Below, piece by piece: positions 54,317 to 64,000 of a stretch of DNA of 64,000 bases. A model generated the notes under the pieces. The model was not told the DNA's origin, did no database searches, and saw only the letters and a program-made list of their open reading frames with translations. A program made the translations under genes and the position numbers. Position 1 is the stretch's first letter. The number at the start of each line of letters is the position of its first letter. Where the stretch lies: contig CBFIAR010000005.1 in NCBI GenBank assembly GCA_965660625.1, forward strand, positions 62,001 to 126,000, written 5' to 3'. This stretch comes from Glaciecola sp965660625. GTDB lineage: Bacteria > Pseudomonadota > Gammaproteobacteria > Enterobacterales > Alteromonadaceae.

Positions 54317-55963
54317 CTAGGCATTTTTCAGTACTAAAGAAACTAATTCTTCGGCTTCTTTTACCAGTTTTTGTAAATGAGTTTCACCTAAAAAACTTTC
54401 TGCATAAATTTTGTATACATTTTCAGTTCCTGAGGGTCTTGCCGCAAACCAACCATTTTGGGTGCTCACTTTTACACCACCAATAGCAGCATTATTGCCT
54501 GGAGCATGAGTTTGTATATTAGTAATTTTTTCTCCGGCTAACTGTGTTGCAGTTACAATATCCGTTGTCATGCTAGACAGTACATTTTTTTGCTCTAATG
54601 TAGCCGCTACGTCAATTCTGGTATAACAAGGAGTACCATGAATTTGTGTTAGCTTTTCATATTGTTGCGATGGGTCATCACCAACAACTGCAGTCATTTC
54701 AGCCGCCAGCAAACACATAATAAAACCATCTTTGTCTGTGGCCCATGGCGTTGCATCGTTGCGTAAAAAAATACCGCCTGCGGACTCTTCACCCGCAAAA
54801 CCGATGGTGCGCGCATTTAATCCCTCAACAAACCATTTAAAGCCCACGGGCATTTCTTTCACTTCACGACCTAAGCTGGAACAAACGCGATCTATCATAC
54901 TGCTCGACACTAAGGTTTTACCAACATACAAACTATCAGGCCATTTAGGTCGATGTTGATATAAGTAGTTTATCGCCACCGCAAGATAATTGTTTGGATT
55001 CATTAATCCTGCGCTTGGTGTCACTATGCCATGACGGTCAAAGTCCGGGTCATTGCCGAAAGCCAAGTCGAACTTATCTCTCAGGTTGATGAGACCCGCC
55101 ATTGCGCTGGCTGACGAACAGTCCATGCGGATCTTGCCGTCTTTATCACAATGCATAAAACTAAACTGCTGGTCGACTTTATTATTGACTACCTCAATAT
55201 TTAATTTGTATTGCTCTGCAATTCGGTCCCAATAGTAAATACCTGAACCACCTAATGGATCGGTGCCAAGCTTCAAATTAGCATCGGCAATAGCAGACAT
55301 ATTGATTACTTGTTCTAGTTCATTAATGTACGCAGTAGCAAAATCAATCTGCGTCACTTGGTTTGACTGCATCGCTTTTGCAATGGTTACCCGCTTAACT
55401 TGCTGGCAACCATTAGCTATGATTTCGTTCGCTCTCCTTTGAATTTGATTAGTGACATTTGAATCGGCGGGTCCGCCGTGAGGAGGGTTATATTTAAAGC
55501 CGCCATCGGACGGCGGGTTATGTGATGGCGTAATCACAATACCATCGGCAAACGCGCTTTTACGGCCTTTGTTGTAAGTTAAAATACAGTGTGAAATTAC
55601 CGGTGTTGGCGTATAACCGTTATTTTCTTGAATAATAATATTTACATTGTTTGCAGCCAGAACTTCAATACATGTCGTTATTGCCGCTTCAGACAGGGCA
55701 TGGGTGTCCATGCCAATATAAATTGGACCGGTAATATCGTTTGCAGCTCTGTATTCAACAAGCGCCTGTGAAATAGCAGCAATATGAATGTCATTAAAGG
55801 AAATCAGAGAGGCGCAGCCACGGTGTCCAGATGTGCCGAAACTCACCCGCTGTTCGGCAATATCGACTGAAGGCTGAAATGCATAATAATCTGATATTAG
55901 ACGAGCCACATTTATTAGCATATCGGGAGTGGCAAGCTTTCCAGCCATAGGGTGAAGACTCAT
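54317..55963 (-). CDS. pgm: Phosphoglucomutase (alpha-D-glucose specific)
   Basis: A 548-residue phosphohexose mutase that interconverts glucose 1- and 6-phosphate. It has the four domains of the family: RVSFGTSGHRG at the start, active-site Ser in VITPSHNPPSDGGF, metal loop GNDPDFDRHG, and sugar loop GFAGEESAGGIFLR. The phosphate-binding loop near the end reads ARPSGTENVYKIY. The length matches E. coli Pgm (546). AAGGA stands six bases before the ATG. Upstream of glgP on the same strand, so the two serve glucan breakdown. Confidence 0.97.
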   Translation of the reverse strand: MSLHPMAGKLATPDMLINVARLISDYYAFQPSVDIAEQRVSFGTSGHRGCASLISFNDIHIAAISQALVEYRAANDITGPIYIGMDTHALSEAAITTCIEVLAANNVNIIIQENNGYTPTPVISHCILTYNKGRKSAFADGIVITPSHNPPSDGGFKYNPPHGGPADSNVTNQIQRRANEIIANGCQQVKRVTIAKAMQSNQVTQIDFATAYINELEQVINMSAIADANLKLGTDPLGGSGIYYWDRIAEQYKLNIEVVNNKVDQQFSFMHCDKDGKIRMDCSSASAMAGLINLRDKFDLAFGNDPDFDRHGIVTPSAGLMNPNNYLAVAINYLYQHRPKWPDSLYVGKTLVSSSMIDRVCSSLGREVKEMPVGFKWFVEGLNARTIGFAGEESAGGIFLRNDATPWATDKDGFIMCLLAAEMTAVVGDDPSQQYEKLTQIHGTPCYTRIDVAATLEQKNVLSSMTTDIVTATQLAGEKITNIQTHAPGNNAAIGGVKVSTQNGWFAARPSGTENVYKIYAESFLGETHLQKLVKEAEELVSLVLKNA

Positions 55964-56128
55964 ATTATTCCTTTTTAAAGATTTAGCACCCTAATATATT
56001 ACCCTTAATCGCTTGAAAATCCTACATACATAGGTATTAATCTCACAAAGGTAGTTCATGATTAATTCAACTACACTGCATGACGATAAAGCATATTTCT
56101 AAAAATAAACGGCGTAAACAATAACTCT

Positions 56129-57040
56129 ATGCGAAAAGATATAGAAAGCTGTGTTGCAGCAGTAAGGCAGAAAATTAAAGGCAAAGACGAGCAAATACAG
56201 CTCGCACTTGTATGCTTGCTTGCCCAGGGGCACTTGTTACTAGAAGACCTTCCAGGTATGGGGAAAACAACACTAAGCCAGTGCTTGTCCTCCGTGCTCA
56301 GTATGGATTATGCAAGAGTCCAATTTACATCAGACTTGCTTCCTGCAGACATGTTAGGCGTCAATATTTACGAACCAGATACCCACCAATTCCGCTTTCA
56401 TCCAGGTCCAATATTTCATCAAGTATTGCTAGCCGATGAAATCAATAGAGCGAGCCCAAAAACCCAAAGCGCTCTGCTTGAGGCTATGGCAGAAAGCCAA
56501 GTGACTATTGACGGTAATAGCTATAAGCTGCCAACCCCATTTTTTGTGATTGCAACGCAAAACCCACTATTTCAATCGGGTACCTATCCACTTCCTGAGT
56601 CACAAATCGATCGGTTCACCATGAAGCTATCATTAGGTTTCCCTGACGTTGAAGCAGAAAAGTCAATGTTATTGGACAACAATGCCAAACCATTTAACCA
56701 AGCAGTTATCAACACCGGTCAGCTATTAGATTTACAAAAACAGGTGAGCGCAGTTGTCGTGAGTGAAGCAGTTGTTGACTATATTCTTGCACTGGTAAGT
56801 GCAACCAGAAACAACCAAGAATTTCCTAATGCGCTATCACCAAGAGCATCAAAAGCAATTTATCATTGTGCACAAGCCTTTGCGTTTATTCATGACAGAA
56901 ATTACGTTATACCAGAAGATGTACAAATGATCTTTCCATCGGTCGCTGAGCATCGTTTGCGAGGACAAGAGCAGTGCGCTCAAAATGCTAACTTACTCAG
57001 CATGCAGCTATTAAAAAAAGTCGATCCTATTGCCGCGTAA
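56129..57040 (+). CDS. MoxR-family AAA+ ATPase
   Basis: A 303-residue ATPase of the MoxR group, thought to act as a chaperone for metal insertion or complex assembly, often with DUF58 and VWA partners. Walker A is EDLPGMGKTTLSQ, Walker B is LLADEINRASPKTQSALLEAM in part (LADEINRA), and sensor 1 is VIATQNP. ALSPRASKAI is sensor 2. It starts a three-gene operon with a DUF58 protein and a transglutaminase, an arrangement widespread in bacteria. No clear ribosome site. Confidence 0.93.
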   Translation: MRKDIESCVAAVRQKIKGKDEQIQLALVCLLAQGHLLLEDLPGMGKTTLSQCLSSVLSMDYARVQFTSDLLPADMLGVNIYEPDTHQFRFHPGPIFHQVLLADEINRASPKTQSALLEAMAESQVTIDGNSYKLPTPFFVIATQNPLFQSGTYPLPESQIDRFTMKLSLGFPDVEAEKSMLLDNNAKPFNQAVINTGQLLDLQKQVSAVVVSEAVVDYILALVSATRNNQEFPNALSPRASKAIYHCAQAFAFIHDRNYVIPEDVQMIFPSVAEHRLRGQEQCAQNANLLSMQLLKKVDPIAA

Positions 57041-57050
57041 GGATACTTTG

Positions 57051-58058
57051 ATGAAATCGAGGACTCAAACTCGCATAGATAAATGGTTAGACAAGCGTAT
57101 TCCAGCAAGTAACGCATACCAAATGGATGTGAATAACACGTTCATCTTGCCTACCCGCTTCGGCTGGGCTGTCACTGGCTTAATGACCTGTTTATTTATA
57201 CTCGGAACAAACTACCAAAATAATGTGATTTTGATGTTCTGTTACTTTGTGTGCGCGCTGCTGCTGCTTGCTCTGTTCCATAGTTACGTAAACTTTGTAC
57301 AATTCCATGTTACTTTTAAAACTATCGACAATTACTTTGCAAATCAGTGCATTCAATTAAGCCTTACATTGTCACATAAACCAAATAGATCGGCCCTACA
57401 CTCACTGTCTAATATCGCAATATATAGTAAAAACTATCCTATATATGAGTATGTAAACACCGGTTCAAACACGCTTTCCATTTGTTCTTTACCAAGAGGA
57501 CGGCACCAGTTGGAGAGAGTTTCAATTGAAAGTATTTTCCCCTTTGGCTTGTTTCGATGCTGGACACACCTAAGGGTACCTAACCAGTTTTTTGTTTTTC
57601 CAAATCCTATCCCTTGTCGCTTAAAGCTCCGACAGCAAAAAACTCAAGGCAAGACGGGCCATCAAACAGGTGTATCAGTATCATCCGAAGATCTGCAGGG
57701 TATCAGGGACTACCGAGATTCAGACCCGATACACCACATTTCATGGAAGCACTTTGCCAAAGGGCAAGGCCTGCTCAGTAAAGATTTTAGCGAACGCTCT
57801 GGGATATCAGGCTGGTTGCATTTCACTGACTACTTTAGTGGAGACGCAGAGCAAGCTTTACGTGAAATAACGTTTCAAATACTCGAACTGAGCAAGCAAA
57901 ACGCCAACTTTGGGCTGTCTATAGGCAATCAGCAGATAATGCCAAGTTCAGGCATGCAGCATCAACAAGGATGTTTAGAAGCTGTTGCTGTATATCGTCA
58001 TAAACATGCACTGCAAAGCTTCAATAATACTGATGACGCTAAAATGGGCGAGCAATAA
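57051..58058 (+). CDS. DUF58 membrane protein (MoxR partner)
   Basis: A 335-residue protein with two membrane segments (about 30-80) and a C-terminal DUF58 domain. The mark is GIRDYRDSDPIHHISWKHFA with KDFSE following. It has ten bases to the MoxR stop, and AAGGA seven bases before the ATG at 57051. DUF58 proteins of this type accompany MoxR and TgpA-like transglutaminases; the precise role is unknown. The frame is open upstream from a TTG at 57030, but the ribosome site favours 57051. Confidence 0.85.
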   Translation: MKSRTQTRIDKWLDKRIPASNAYQMDVNNTFILPTRFGWAVTGLMTCLFILGTNYQNNVILMFCYFVCALLLLALFHSYVNFVQFHVTFKTIDNYFANQCIQLSLTLSHKPNRSALHSLSNIAIYSKNYPIYEYVNTGSNTLSICSLPRGRHQLERVSIESIFPFGLFRCWTHLRVPNQFFVFPNPIPCRLKLRQQKTQGKTGHQTGVSVSSEDLQGIRDYRDSDPIHHISWKHFAKGQGLLSKDFSERSGISGWLHFTDYFSGDAEQALREITFQILELSKQNANFGLSIGNQQIMPSSGMQHQQGCLEAVAVYRHKHALQSFNNTDDAKMGEQ

Positions 58059-58059
58059 G

Positions 58060-60063
58060 GTGCAAAAAATTAAAGTCCATAATCGAAAAATTGCTGCTTT
58101 TACCACACTGGTAACCTTTTCTGCCTTGATAATATCCCTCTTAGAAGCATTAATGGCTTGGGTTCTGGTATTATGTGCCTGTTCATTTTGCATAAGTCTT
58201 TATAAGTCAGTTAAACAAAGTACACCGCTGAAAAACTCCATTCTTAATTTACTGGCTATTTTGTGTATCTCAATTTTAATTTGGATAGCCACAGATTACG
58301 GTTTATTGACAACCATGATTAATTTACTCGTGGTTGCTTGTTGCTTAAAAATTATTAATTTACACCACACCGGTGACTATCAAATGGTTGCATCTATTCA
58401 ACTATTTTTAGTTGCGTGTGGGCTCATATTTAACCAAAGTTTACTCAACAGTCTATTTTATGCATTCTTAGTTATCTTAATTTTTTGCGTCCTCCACGCG
58501 ATAAAAATAAAGGAAACGGGGATCAAGAGATATGCGAGGCATACTATTATTCTTCTGTTACAAGCCCTGCCAATCGCCAGTCTCTTATTTTTTGTTACTC
58601 CCAAGTTATCCCCTCTATGGCAGATGCCAGTCAATCAATCTACTAAAACTGGATTATCAGAAAAAATGACGCCAGGTGATATCGCAACTTTGGCAAAGTC
58701 AGATGAACTAGTTTTCAGAGCTGAATTCACTGGCCGCTTGCCTACTGTTCAGCAGCGCTATTGGCGAGCCATTGTTTTAGACAAGTTCGATGGCAAAACT
58801 TGGTTTATGTCGGCAGTAAACAAACAAGTTGATGGAGCAACAACCGCAGAGTTTCGCGGCGAATCATTGGACTATGCTGTGATAGCAGAACCAACGTCAA
58901 CTAAATGGCTATATTCATTAGATATACCTGTAGTCATTAAAGGGCTCTCTACGCAAACAATTTCAACCAATCATCAGTTTCAGCTATCGGGTAGTTTACC
59001 TTTGTATACTCAGGCCTTATACGCGTTGAAATCGTTTGTGGAGCAACCCTTAAATATTTATAAGGACTATGAAGACCTCTCGCTATATTTGCAAAAGCCG
59101 TCTGCGGGAAACCCCAAAACTGTTGAGTTTGTGAAACAAAACATAAATGAATTCATGACGACAACAGAAAAAATAAGTAAGTTAAGCGACGTGTTTGCAA
59201 ATAATGATTTTCGCTACACCTTATCACCGCCCTTAATGCAGTCGGCGCCTATCGATCAATTTTTGTTTGAAAATAAAGCTGGGTTTTGTTCGCACTATGC
59301 ATCTGCGCTCACATACATGCTGCGCTTGGCAAATGTTCCTGCACGCATAGTCACTGGATACCAGGGTGGTGAAGTTCAGTCTGGGAATGTCGTTAGCGTT
59401 CATCAATATGACGCCCATGCTTGGGTTGAAGCTTGGCATCATAACAAAGGCTGGGTGCGAATTGATCCGACAGCAATTGTTGCACCAAACCGAGTGTTAT
59501 CGGGTCTACTCAGCTCATTCGAAAATAGACAAGAATTCAGAGAGCAGTCTCCCTACTCTCTTACAAATTTGAAGGAATATGCACTATTCAATCAGTTGCG
59601 CTTATTGATGGCGAAGATTGATCACACTTGGGACCAATCAATATTGAGTTACAACCAAGATAGCCAAAAATCCTTGTTCAATAAAATATTTGGCAATATG
59701 AATCCCAAGAGCTTTAGTTATGCACTTATTGGAAGTTTCGTCATTATTGGCATATTTATTGGCTTATTGTTTTTACCCAAACGAAAGCCAAAGGTCTCAA
59801 ACGAAATGAAATGGCTAAACAGGCTATTTCTGATATTCGAAAGGCAGAAAATACATCGTGCTGACTATGAAACGTTGCAGCAATTTAATCAGCGTATTCA
59901 AACGCAGTTGCCAGAGCCAGCAGCAAACGCACTTGCTCAGGTAATCAAAGCGTATTACGAGTGGAAATATACAAGTATTGAACAAAAAACGCCCTTCGAT
60001 TCGCTGCAAGTTCGTCTGCATAAACACGTAATGACAATACGGTCATCATTCAAAGACGAATAG
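58060..60063 (+). CDS. TgpA-like transmembrane transglutaminase-like protease
   Basis: A 667-residue inner-membrane protein with an N-terminal block of membrane segments (about 15-180, DUF3488), a periplasmic transglutaminase-like domain and one more membrane helix (about 545-567). The catalytic triad is Cys410 in AGFCSHYAS, His in YDAHAWVEAW and Asp in VRIDPTA. Pseudomonas aeruginosa TgpA is similar in length and layout and is essential. The frame is open 25 codons upstream into DUF58; GTG 58060, one base after the DUF58 stop, is the simplest start. Third gene of the MoxR operon. Confidence 0.88.
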   Translation: MQKIKVHNRKIAAFTTLVTFSALIISLLEALMAWVLVLCACSFCISLYKSVKQSTPLKNSILNLLAILCISILIWIATDYGLLTTMINLLVVACCLKIINLHHTGDYQMVASIQLFLVACGLIFNQSLLNSLFYAFLVILIFCVLHAIKIKETGIKRYARHTIILLLQALPIASLLFFVTPKLSPLWQMPVNQSTKTGLSEKMTPGDIATLAKSDELVFRAEFTGRLPTVQQRYWRAIVLDKFDGKTWFMSAVNKQVDGATTAEFRGESLDYAVIAEPTSTKWLYSLDIPVVIKGLSTQTISTNHQFQLSGSLPLYTQALYALKSFVEQPLNIYKDYEDLSLYLQKPSAGNPKTVEFVKQNINEFMTTTEKISKLSDVFANNDFRYTLSPPLMQSAPIDQFLFENKAGFCSHYASALTYMLRLANVPARIVTGYQGGEVQSGNVVSVHQYDAHAWVEAWHHNKGWVRIDPTAIVAPNRVLSGLLSSFENRQEFREQSPYSLTNLKEYALFNQLRLLMAKIDHTWDQSILSYNQDSQKSLFNKIFGNMNPKSFSYALIGSFVIIGIFIGLLFLPKRKPKVSNEMKWLNRLFLIFERQKIHRADYETLQQFNQRIQTQLPEPAANALAQVIKAYYEWKYTSIEQKTPFDSLQVRLHKHVMTIRSSFKDE

Positions 60064-60223
60064 AAGACTGCGCTAATCCTAAACTACTCCACTACCCCTG
60101 CACTACCGCTTTGTTTGAGTATGAAACGCGCTTTGAGTTCCGAATATTAATCCTATTTACGTATCACTGAAACAAACTAGCATAACTTCCAGACTGCCTA
60201 AGGTATTTTTTTTCACGCCATAA

Positions 60224-60249
60224 AAAAACCCAGCTTTCGCTGGGTTTTT
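60224..60249. terminator. Bidirectional terminator between transglutaminase and EF-G genes
   Basis: AAAAACCCAGC and GCTGGGTTTTT form an 11-bp stem with a TTTC-type 4-base loop. A/T runs on both sides let it work in both directions. The EF-G stop lies 25 bases away. Confidence 0.9.
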
Positions 60250-60273
60250 CATTACTTATTGGCTAACAACTAA

Positions 60274-62361
60274 TTATTTCTTAGCTGCTTTTCTTGCTTT
60301 CACTTCTTCAATTACTGACTCAGCAACGTTCGATGGGCAAGGGTTGTAGTGTGAGAACTCCATAGAGAACTGACCACGACCTGAGGTCATTGTACGAAGT
60401 GAACCGATGTAACCAAACATTTCTGAAAGTGGTACGTCAGCTTTAATACGAACACCAGTAACACCGGCTTCTTGGTCTTTAATCATGCCACGACGACGGT
60501 TTAAGTCACCAATAACATCACCAACATGGTCGTCTGGCGTATAAACGTCAACTTTCATGATTGGTTCAATTAACTGAGGACCTGCTTTCGGGATAGACTG
60601 ACGGAAAGCACCTTTCGCTGCGATTTCAAATGCAATAGCAGATGAATCGACGGCATGGAAGCCACCATCATACAACTCAACTTCAACGTCCAGTACTGGG
60701 AATCCAGCCATAACGCCTTCGCCCATCATACCCTTAAAGCCTTTCTCGATAGCTGGGAAGAATTCCTTAGGAACGTTACCACCTACAACTTTGGACACAA
60801 ATGTGAAGCCTGAATTTGGCTCACCAGGACGAATTTTATAGTCGATTTTACCGAACTGACCAGAACCACCAGACTGCTTCTTATGCGTATAAGAATCGTC
60901 AACTTCTTTAGTGATTGTTTCGCGATAAGCAACCTGAGGCTTACCAACAGTCAAATCAACACCATAAGTGCGCTTAAGGATGTCCACTTTGATGTCTAAG
61001 TGAAGTTCACCCATTCCGCGTAGAATGGTTTCGCCTGAATCTTCATCAGTTTCAACTTGGAAAGTAGGATCTTCTGCAACCATTTTACCGATAGCAATAC
61101 CCATCTTCTCAGTTGAACCTTTATCTGCAGGTGCCACGGCAATAGAGATAACTGGATCTGGGAACACCATTGGCTCAAGTGTACAAGGATGCTTCGGATC
61201 ACACAGAGTATGACCAGTTTGCACATTCTTCATGCCGACTATCGCGATGATATCACCTGCTTGCGCAGAGCTGATCTCAGTACGGTCGTTTGCGTGCATT
61301 TCAACCATACGGCCAACACGCTCTGACTTACCAGTGAATGAGTTAAGGATGCTATCGCCTTTCTTCAACATACCTGAATAGATACGGATAAAGGTAAGTG
61401 CACCAAAACGGTCATCCATTATTTTAAATGCTAATGCACGGAAAGGTTCTGAAGCAGAAACAATTGCTTTCTCGCCGTTTGGCTCACCGTATTCATCAGT
61501 CAAATCTTGTGGATCAACTTCAGCAGGTGCTGGCAAATAATCAACAACTGCGTCTAGGATGTTTTGAACACCTTTGTTCTTAAATGCAGAACCACAGTAA
61601 GTTGGGAAGAAATCGAGCTTACGAGTACCAGTACGAATACAACGCTTAACGTCAGCAATCGAAGGAGTCTCACCTTCCATGTACGCCATCAACAACTCGT
61701 CGTCTTGCTCTAATGCCGTTTCAACAAGCATTTCGTGGTATTCGTTAACTTTATCAACCATGTCAGCAGGAACTTCACCAACGACGAAATTCTCAGGAAG
61801 ACCCGTGTCATCCCAAATGTAAGATTTTTTCTCAAGTACATCAACGATACCGATGAAATCTTCTTCAATCCCGATAGGTAAAGTCATGACAAGTGGGTTT
61901 GCACCCAATACTTGCTTAACTTGTTTAACAACGCGGTAAAAGTCAGCGCCCATACGGTCTAACTTATTTACGAAGATGATACGAGCCACTTCTGAGTCAT
62001 TTGCATAACGCCAGTTAGTCTCTGATTGCGGTTCAACACCGCCTGATCCACAGAAAACGCCAACGCCACCATCGAGTACTTTCAATGAACGGTAAACTTC
62101 AACAGTGAAGTCAACGTGTCCAGGAGTATCGATAATGTTCATGCGGTGGTCTTTCCAGAAACACGTAGTCGCAGCAGACTGAATAGTAATACCGCGCTCT
62201 GCTTCTTGTTCCATGAAGTCCGTGGTTGATTCACCATCGTGAACTTCACCGGTTTTATGGATTTTACCGGTAAGTTTCAAAATTCGTTCTGTTGTGGTTG
62301 TTTTACCCGCGTCAACGTGAGCAAAAATACCAATGTTTCTGTAATGTGCTAAATCAGACAT
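60274..62361 (-). CDS. fusA: Elongation factor G (second, Vibrio-type paralogue)
   Basis: A 695-residue ribosomal translocase GTPase. G1 is AHVDAGKTT, G2 RGITIQ, G3 DTPGHVDF, G4 NKLDRMGAD. Domain IV is marked by GGSGQFGKI and domain V by FGYIGSLRTMTSGRGQFS. The protein is not in a str operon with rpsL, rpsG and tuf, and the sequence (for example IHKTGEVHDGESTTDF and GVFCGSGGVEPQSETNW) is that of the second EF-G found in Vibrio and Alteromonadales. It may act in translocation or ribosome recycling. Monocistronic, with the terminator noted above. Confidence 0.93.
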   Translation of the reverse strand: MSDLAHYRNIGIFAHVDAGKTTTTERILKLTGKIHKTGEVHDGESTTDFMEQEAERGITIQSAATTCFWKDHRMNIIDTPGHVDFTVEVYRSLKVLDGGVGVFCGSGGVEPQSETNWRYANDSEVARIIFVNKLDRMGADFYRVVKQVKQVLGANPLVMTLPIGIEEDFIGIVDVLEKKSYIWDDTGLPENFVVGEVPADMVDKVNEYHEMLVETALEQDDELLMAYMEGETPSIADVKRCIRTGTRKLDFFPTYCGSAFKNKGVQNILDAVVDYLPAPAEVDPQDLTDEYGEPNGEKAIVSASEPFRALAFKIMDDRFGALTFIRIYSGMLKKGDSILNSFTGKSERVGRMVEMHANDRTEISSAQAGDIIAIVGMKNVQTGHTLCDPKHPCTLEPMVFPDPVISIAVAPADKGSTEKMGIAIGKMVAEDPTFQVETDEDSGETILRGMGELHLDIKVDILKRTYGVDLTVGKPQVAYRETITKEVDDSYTHKKQSGGSGQFGKIDYKIRPGEPNSGFTFVSKVVGGNVPKEFFPAIEKGFKGMMGEGVMAGFPVLDVEVELYDGGFHAVDSSAIAFEIAAKGAFRQSIPKAGPQLIEPIMKVDVYTPDDHVGDVIGDLNRRRGMIKDQEAGVTGVRIKADVPLSEMFGYIGSLRTMTSGRGQFSMEFSHYNPCPSNVAESVIEEVKARKAAKK

Positions 62362-62558
62362 GTTTCCACTTTATAGGTTCTAAAAAATCGTGCCGAATTA
62401 TATAGATAATTGCAATCAATTTACACTCTTTTCACGATATTCTTTAAAAAGAATTATAAGAACACATAAATCAGGGCCAATTATTCGACAGATATTGGCC
62501 TAAAATCGCCCCATGTTGTCTGCATTAACCATTAAAACAGTGTGTTTAAATTCATACA

Positions 62559-63737
62559 CTATTCAAGTAAATGGGCGCCTGTAAGTATCATTACAGTAAT
62601 TTCATCTCTATCATGATAAAGGTGCTTTGCACGACATTGATGTTTTATCTGACGTTCATTTAACGTGTCAGTAATATTTGCTATCAATCCTACGACGGTT
62701 TGAAATCGTTGCTTCATTGGTAATTTCAAATTAAAAATAGTACTCGTCGCTTTTCGATCGCACAACCAATGAGTCATTAGATCGGCAACCCGCTCAGGTT
62801 TTTCTATCATATCGCACACTAACCAATCGACATGACCATCTAGAGGTTGATATTTAAATCCATCAGCAGCTTGATAGTTAACTAAACCCGTTGCCATTAA
62901 TGTGTCAGCCATCGCACCGTTATCAACCGCTTCCACATGAATACCTCTGGAAACAAGTTGATAAGTCCATCCACCGGGACACGCACCTAAATCTACTGCT
63001 GTCATTCCCTTTTGTAAACACAGACTTTGCTGAGCTGGCGTCATAAAGAGTTGAATAGCCTCTTCAAGCTTTAAGGTTGAACGACTTGGCGCATCGTTTG
63101 GGAATTTAAGTCGGGAGATCCCTAGCGGTTGTGAATGACGGTTTTTAGGAAATGAAAAAGCGAGCGTACACTCTCTGCTATCCGAAAAAACAAAATGGAT
63201 AAACGGCAAACCTGAGTTCGGCTTACTCGTTAGCCACCCTTCTCTTCTCAGAGCTTGACGAAGCGGTACGGTGAACTTCTTGCAAAACTTCGCTACTTCT
63301 TTACCTTTCTCATGATCGGCATGCTCAGCGAAAATATCACCTAAACTTTGCTGACTCAGTTCAGTATTATTTTTCAAGTAATCAATTATAGGGCTGATTC
63401 GGTCTGCTGCATCAGTTAATTCTATATTGCCAATCACGCACAGACGCTGTCTCGCAAAAATGCAATCATCCAAGGCAAAGCTCTCAAATAGCTGTTTGAC
63501 GCTCAATGTCTGATAAAAATTGAAGTGCACCATAGCGTTTTTGGGCACAAATTGACTATAACCATACACTTGCTGTTTAGCCGAAACTTGCTCAAGCTCC
63601 GCGGCTAAATCGGCTTCATAGCCTTCGCGACAATAAAAAAGCATAGATTTACTGTCTAGCGTAAAGCCTTTGAGGGCAGAACCTTGATTAACAGAGCCCT
63701 TGTTATTGGTCTCCTGCTCAACAATATTTGAGGCCAT
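62559..63737 (-). CDS. rlmM: 23S rRNA C2498 2'-O-methyltransferase RlmM
   Basis: A 392-residue SAM-dependent Rossmann-fold enzyme that methylates cytidine 2498 of 23S rRNA. An N-terminal THUMP-like part (about 30-190) is followed by the methyltransferase with DLGACPGGWTYQLV (SAM site) and the K-D-K-E residues around KFPNDAPSRSTLKLEEA, WLVCDMIEKP, FNLKLPMKQR and DRDEITVMI. The first 30 residues are extra compared with E. coli (366). The ATG is one base after the DUF423 stop, so the two are coupled. Confidence 0.95.
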   Translation of the reverse strand: MASNIVEQETNNKGSVNQGSALKGFTLDSKSMLFYCREGYEADLAAELEQVSAKQQVYGYSQFVPKNAMVHFNFYQTLSVKQLFESFALDDCIFARQRLCVIGNIELTDAADRISPIIDYLKNNTELSQQSLGDIFAEHADHEKGKEVAKFCKKFTVPLRQALRREGWLTSKPNSGLPFIHFVFSDSRECTLAFSFPKNRHSQPLGISRLKFPNDAPSRSTLKLEEAIQLFMTPAQQSLCLQKGMTAVDLGACPGGWTYQLVSRGIHVEAVDNGAMADTLMATGLVNYQAADGFKYQPLDGHVDWLVCDMIEKPERVADLMTHWLCDRKATSTIFNLKLPMKQRFQTVVGLIANITDTLNERQIKHQCRAKHLYHDRDEITVMILTGAHLLE

Positions 63738-63738
63738 G

Positions 63739-64000
63739 TTATTTATTCCTAAAAACAGCGTACATCGTTATCAACCAACCGAATATCATAAAAACACCAC
63801 CAATCGGGGTAATGATCCCCAGAAAGGAAATACCGAGAAGCGCAACCCCGTACAATGAAAACGAGAATAAGCCTACACCAAACGCGATACACAGCAGTGC
63901 TATATAAAATGCTCGTTGCCGGTATAAAGAACACAACAAACCTAATATTAATAGCGCAACACCGTGAATCAGTTGATACTTTACGCCTGTTTGCAGAATA
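63739..64000 (-). CDS. DUF423 family small membrane protein (5' part beyond window)
   Basis: The last 86 codons of a hydrophobic protein of the DUF423 (YgdD) family. VKYQLIHGVALLILGLL is the family's central helix, and GIITPIGGVFMIFGWL the C-terminal one. Full members have about 125 residues and four membrane helices; the first is cut off by the window end. The function is unknown. E. coli has rlmM (ygdE) and ygdD side by side as here. The stop is one base before the rlmM start. Confidence 0.85.
   Translation of the reverse strand, partial: ILQTGVKYQLIHGVALLILGLLCSLYRQRAFYIALLCIAFGVGLFSFSLYGVALLGISFLGIITPIGGVFMIFGWLITMYAVFRNK

Overview
The window reads as chromosome of a marine gammaproteobacterium of the Alteromonadales (Alteromonadaceae-like). 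This rests on the gene order pilZ-mfd-csiV, the thrS-infC-rpmI-rplT-pheS-pheT-ihfA operon, DUF3080 and DUF2897 proteins, a second EF-G typical of marine gammaproteobacteria, PEP-CTERM proteins and many two-component and c-di-GMP genes. Genus assignment is inference; no database search was possible.

Layout. 1-9.1 kb: a phosphoribosyltransferase cut by the window edge, a lolC without lolD/lolE beside it, then the PilZ-like/mfd/csiV/cobalamin adenosyltransferase run facing nagZ. 9.2-12.2 kb: a penicillin-acylase-family amidase and a small lipoprotein. 12.3-19.5 kb: the translation operon on the minus strand, with its classical control devices visible: an AUU start on infC, a tRNA-Thr anticodon-like hairpin before thrS, hairpins before rpmI, and an intrinsic terminator between rplT and pheS. 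19.7-24.5 kb: START-like protein, DUF3080 lipoprotein, Aer-like chemoreceptor and a threonine-aldolase-like enzyme.

24.5-36 kb is a decayed signalling and mobile-element zone: a REC-EAL regulator with an in-frame amber codon, its hybrid kinase partner lacking the phospho-acceptor region, a roughly 100-bp IS91-type transposase scrap at the broken end, an intact TPR-GGDEF cyclase, a full-length IS91-family transposase whose HUH motif reads Q-F-H, a large hybrid kinase, and an anti-sigma-like fragment. 36-41.4 kb holds a beta-barrel protein and a TonB receptor/response regulator/kinase operon.

42.3-45.3 kb: a ChaC-like cyclotransferase, then two related PEP-CTERM genes, one encoding only 54 residues (a signal peptide and a sorting tail with almost nothing between). 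Both have GG-N10-GC (sigma-54-type) elements upstream and near-identical 3' flanks. A tRNA-Val(GAC) follows. 45.4-51 kb: patatin-like protein, ACT protein, a tightly overlapped yffB-like/dapE/M15 peptidase/DUF2897 operon, HIT protein and astE. 51-56 kb: a degenerate GGDEF-EAL gene, glgP and pgm. 56-60 kb: a MoxR/DUF58/transglutaminase operon. 60-64 kb: second EF-G, rlmM and a DUF423 protein cut by the window end.

I did not find a convincing wholly new system. The strongest candidates for a second look are the minimal PEP-CTERM protein with its putative sigma-54 promoter and the kinase/EAL/IS91 decay zone.
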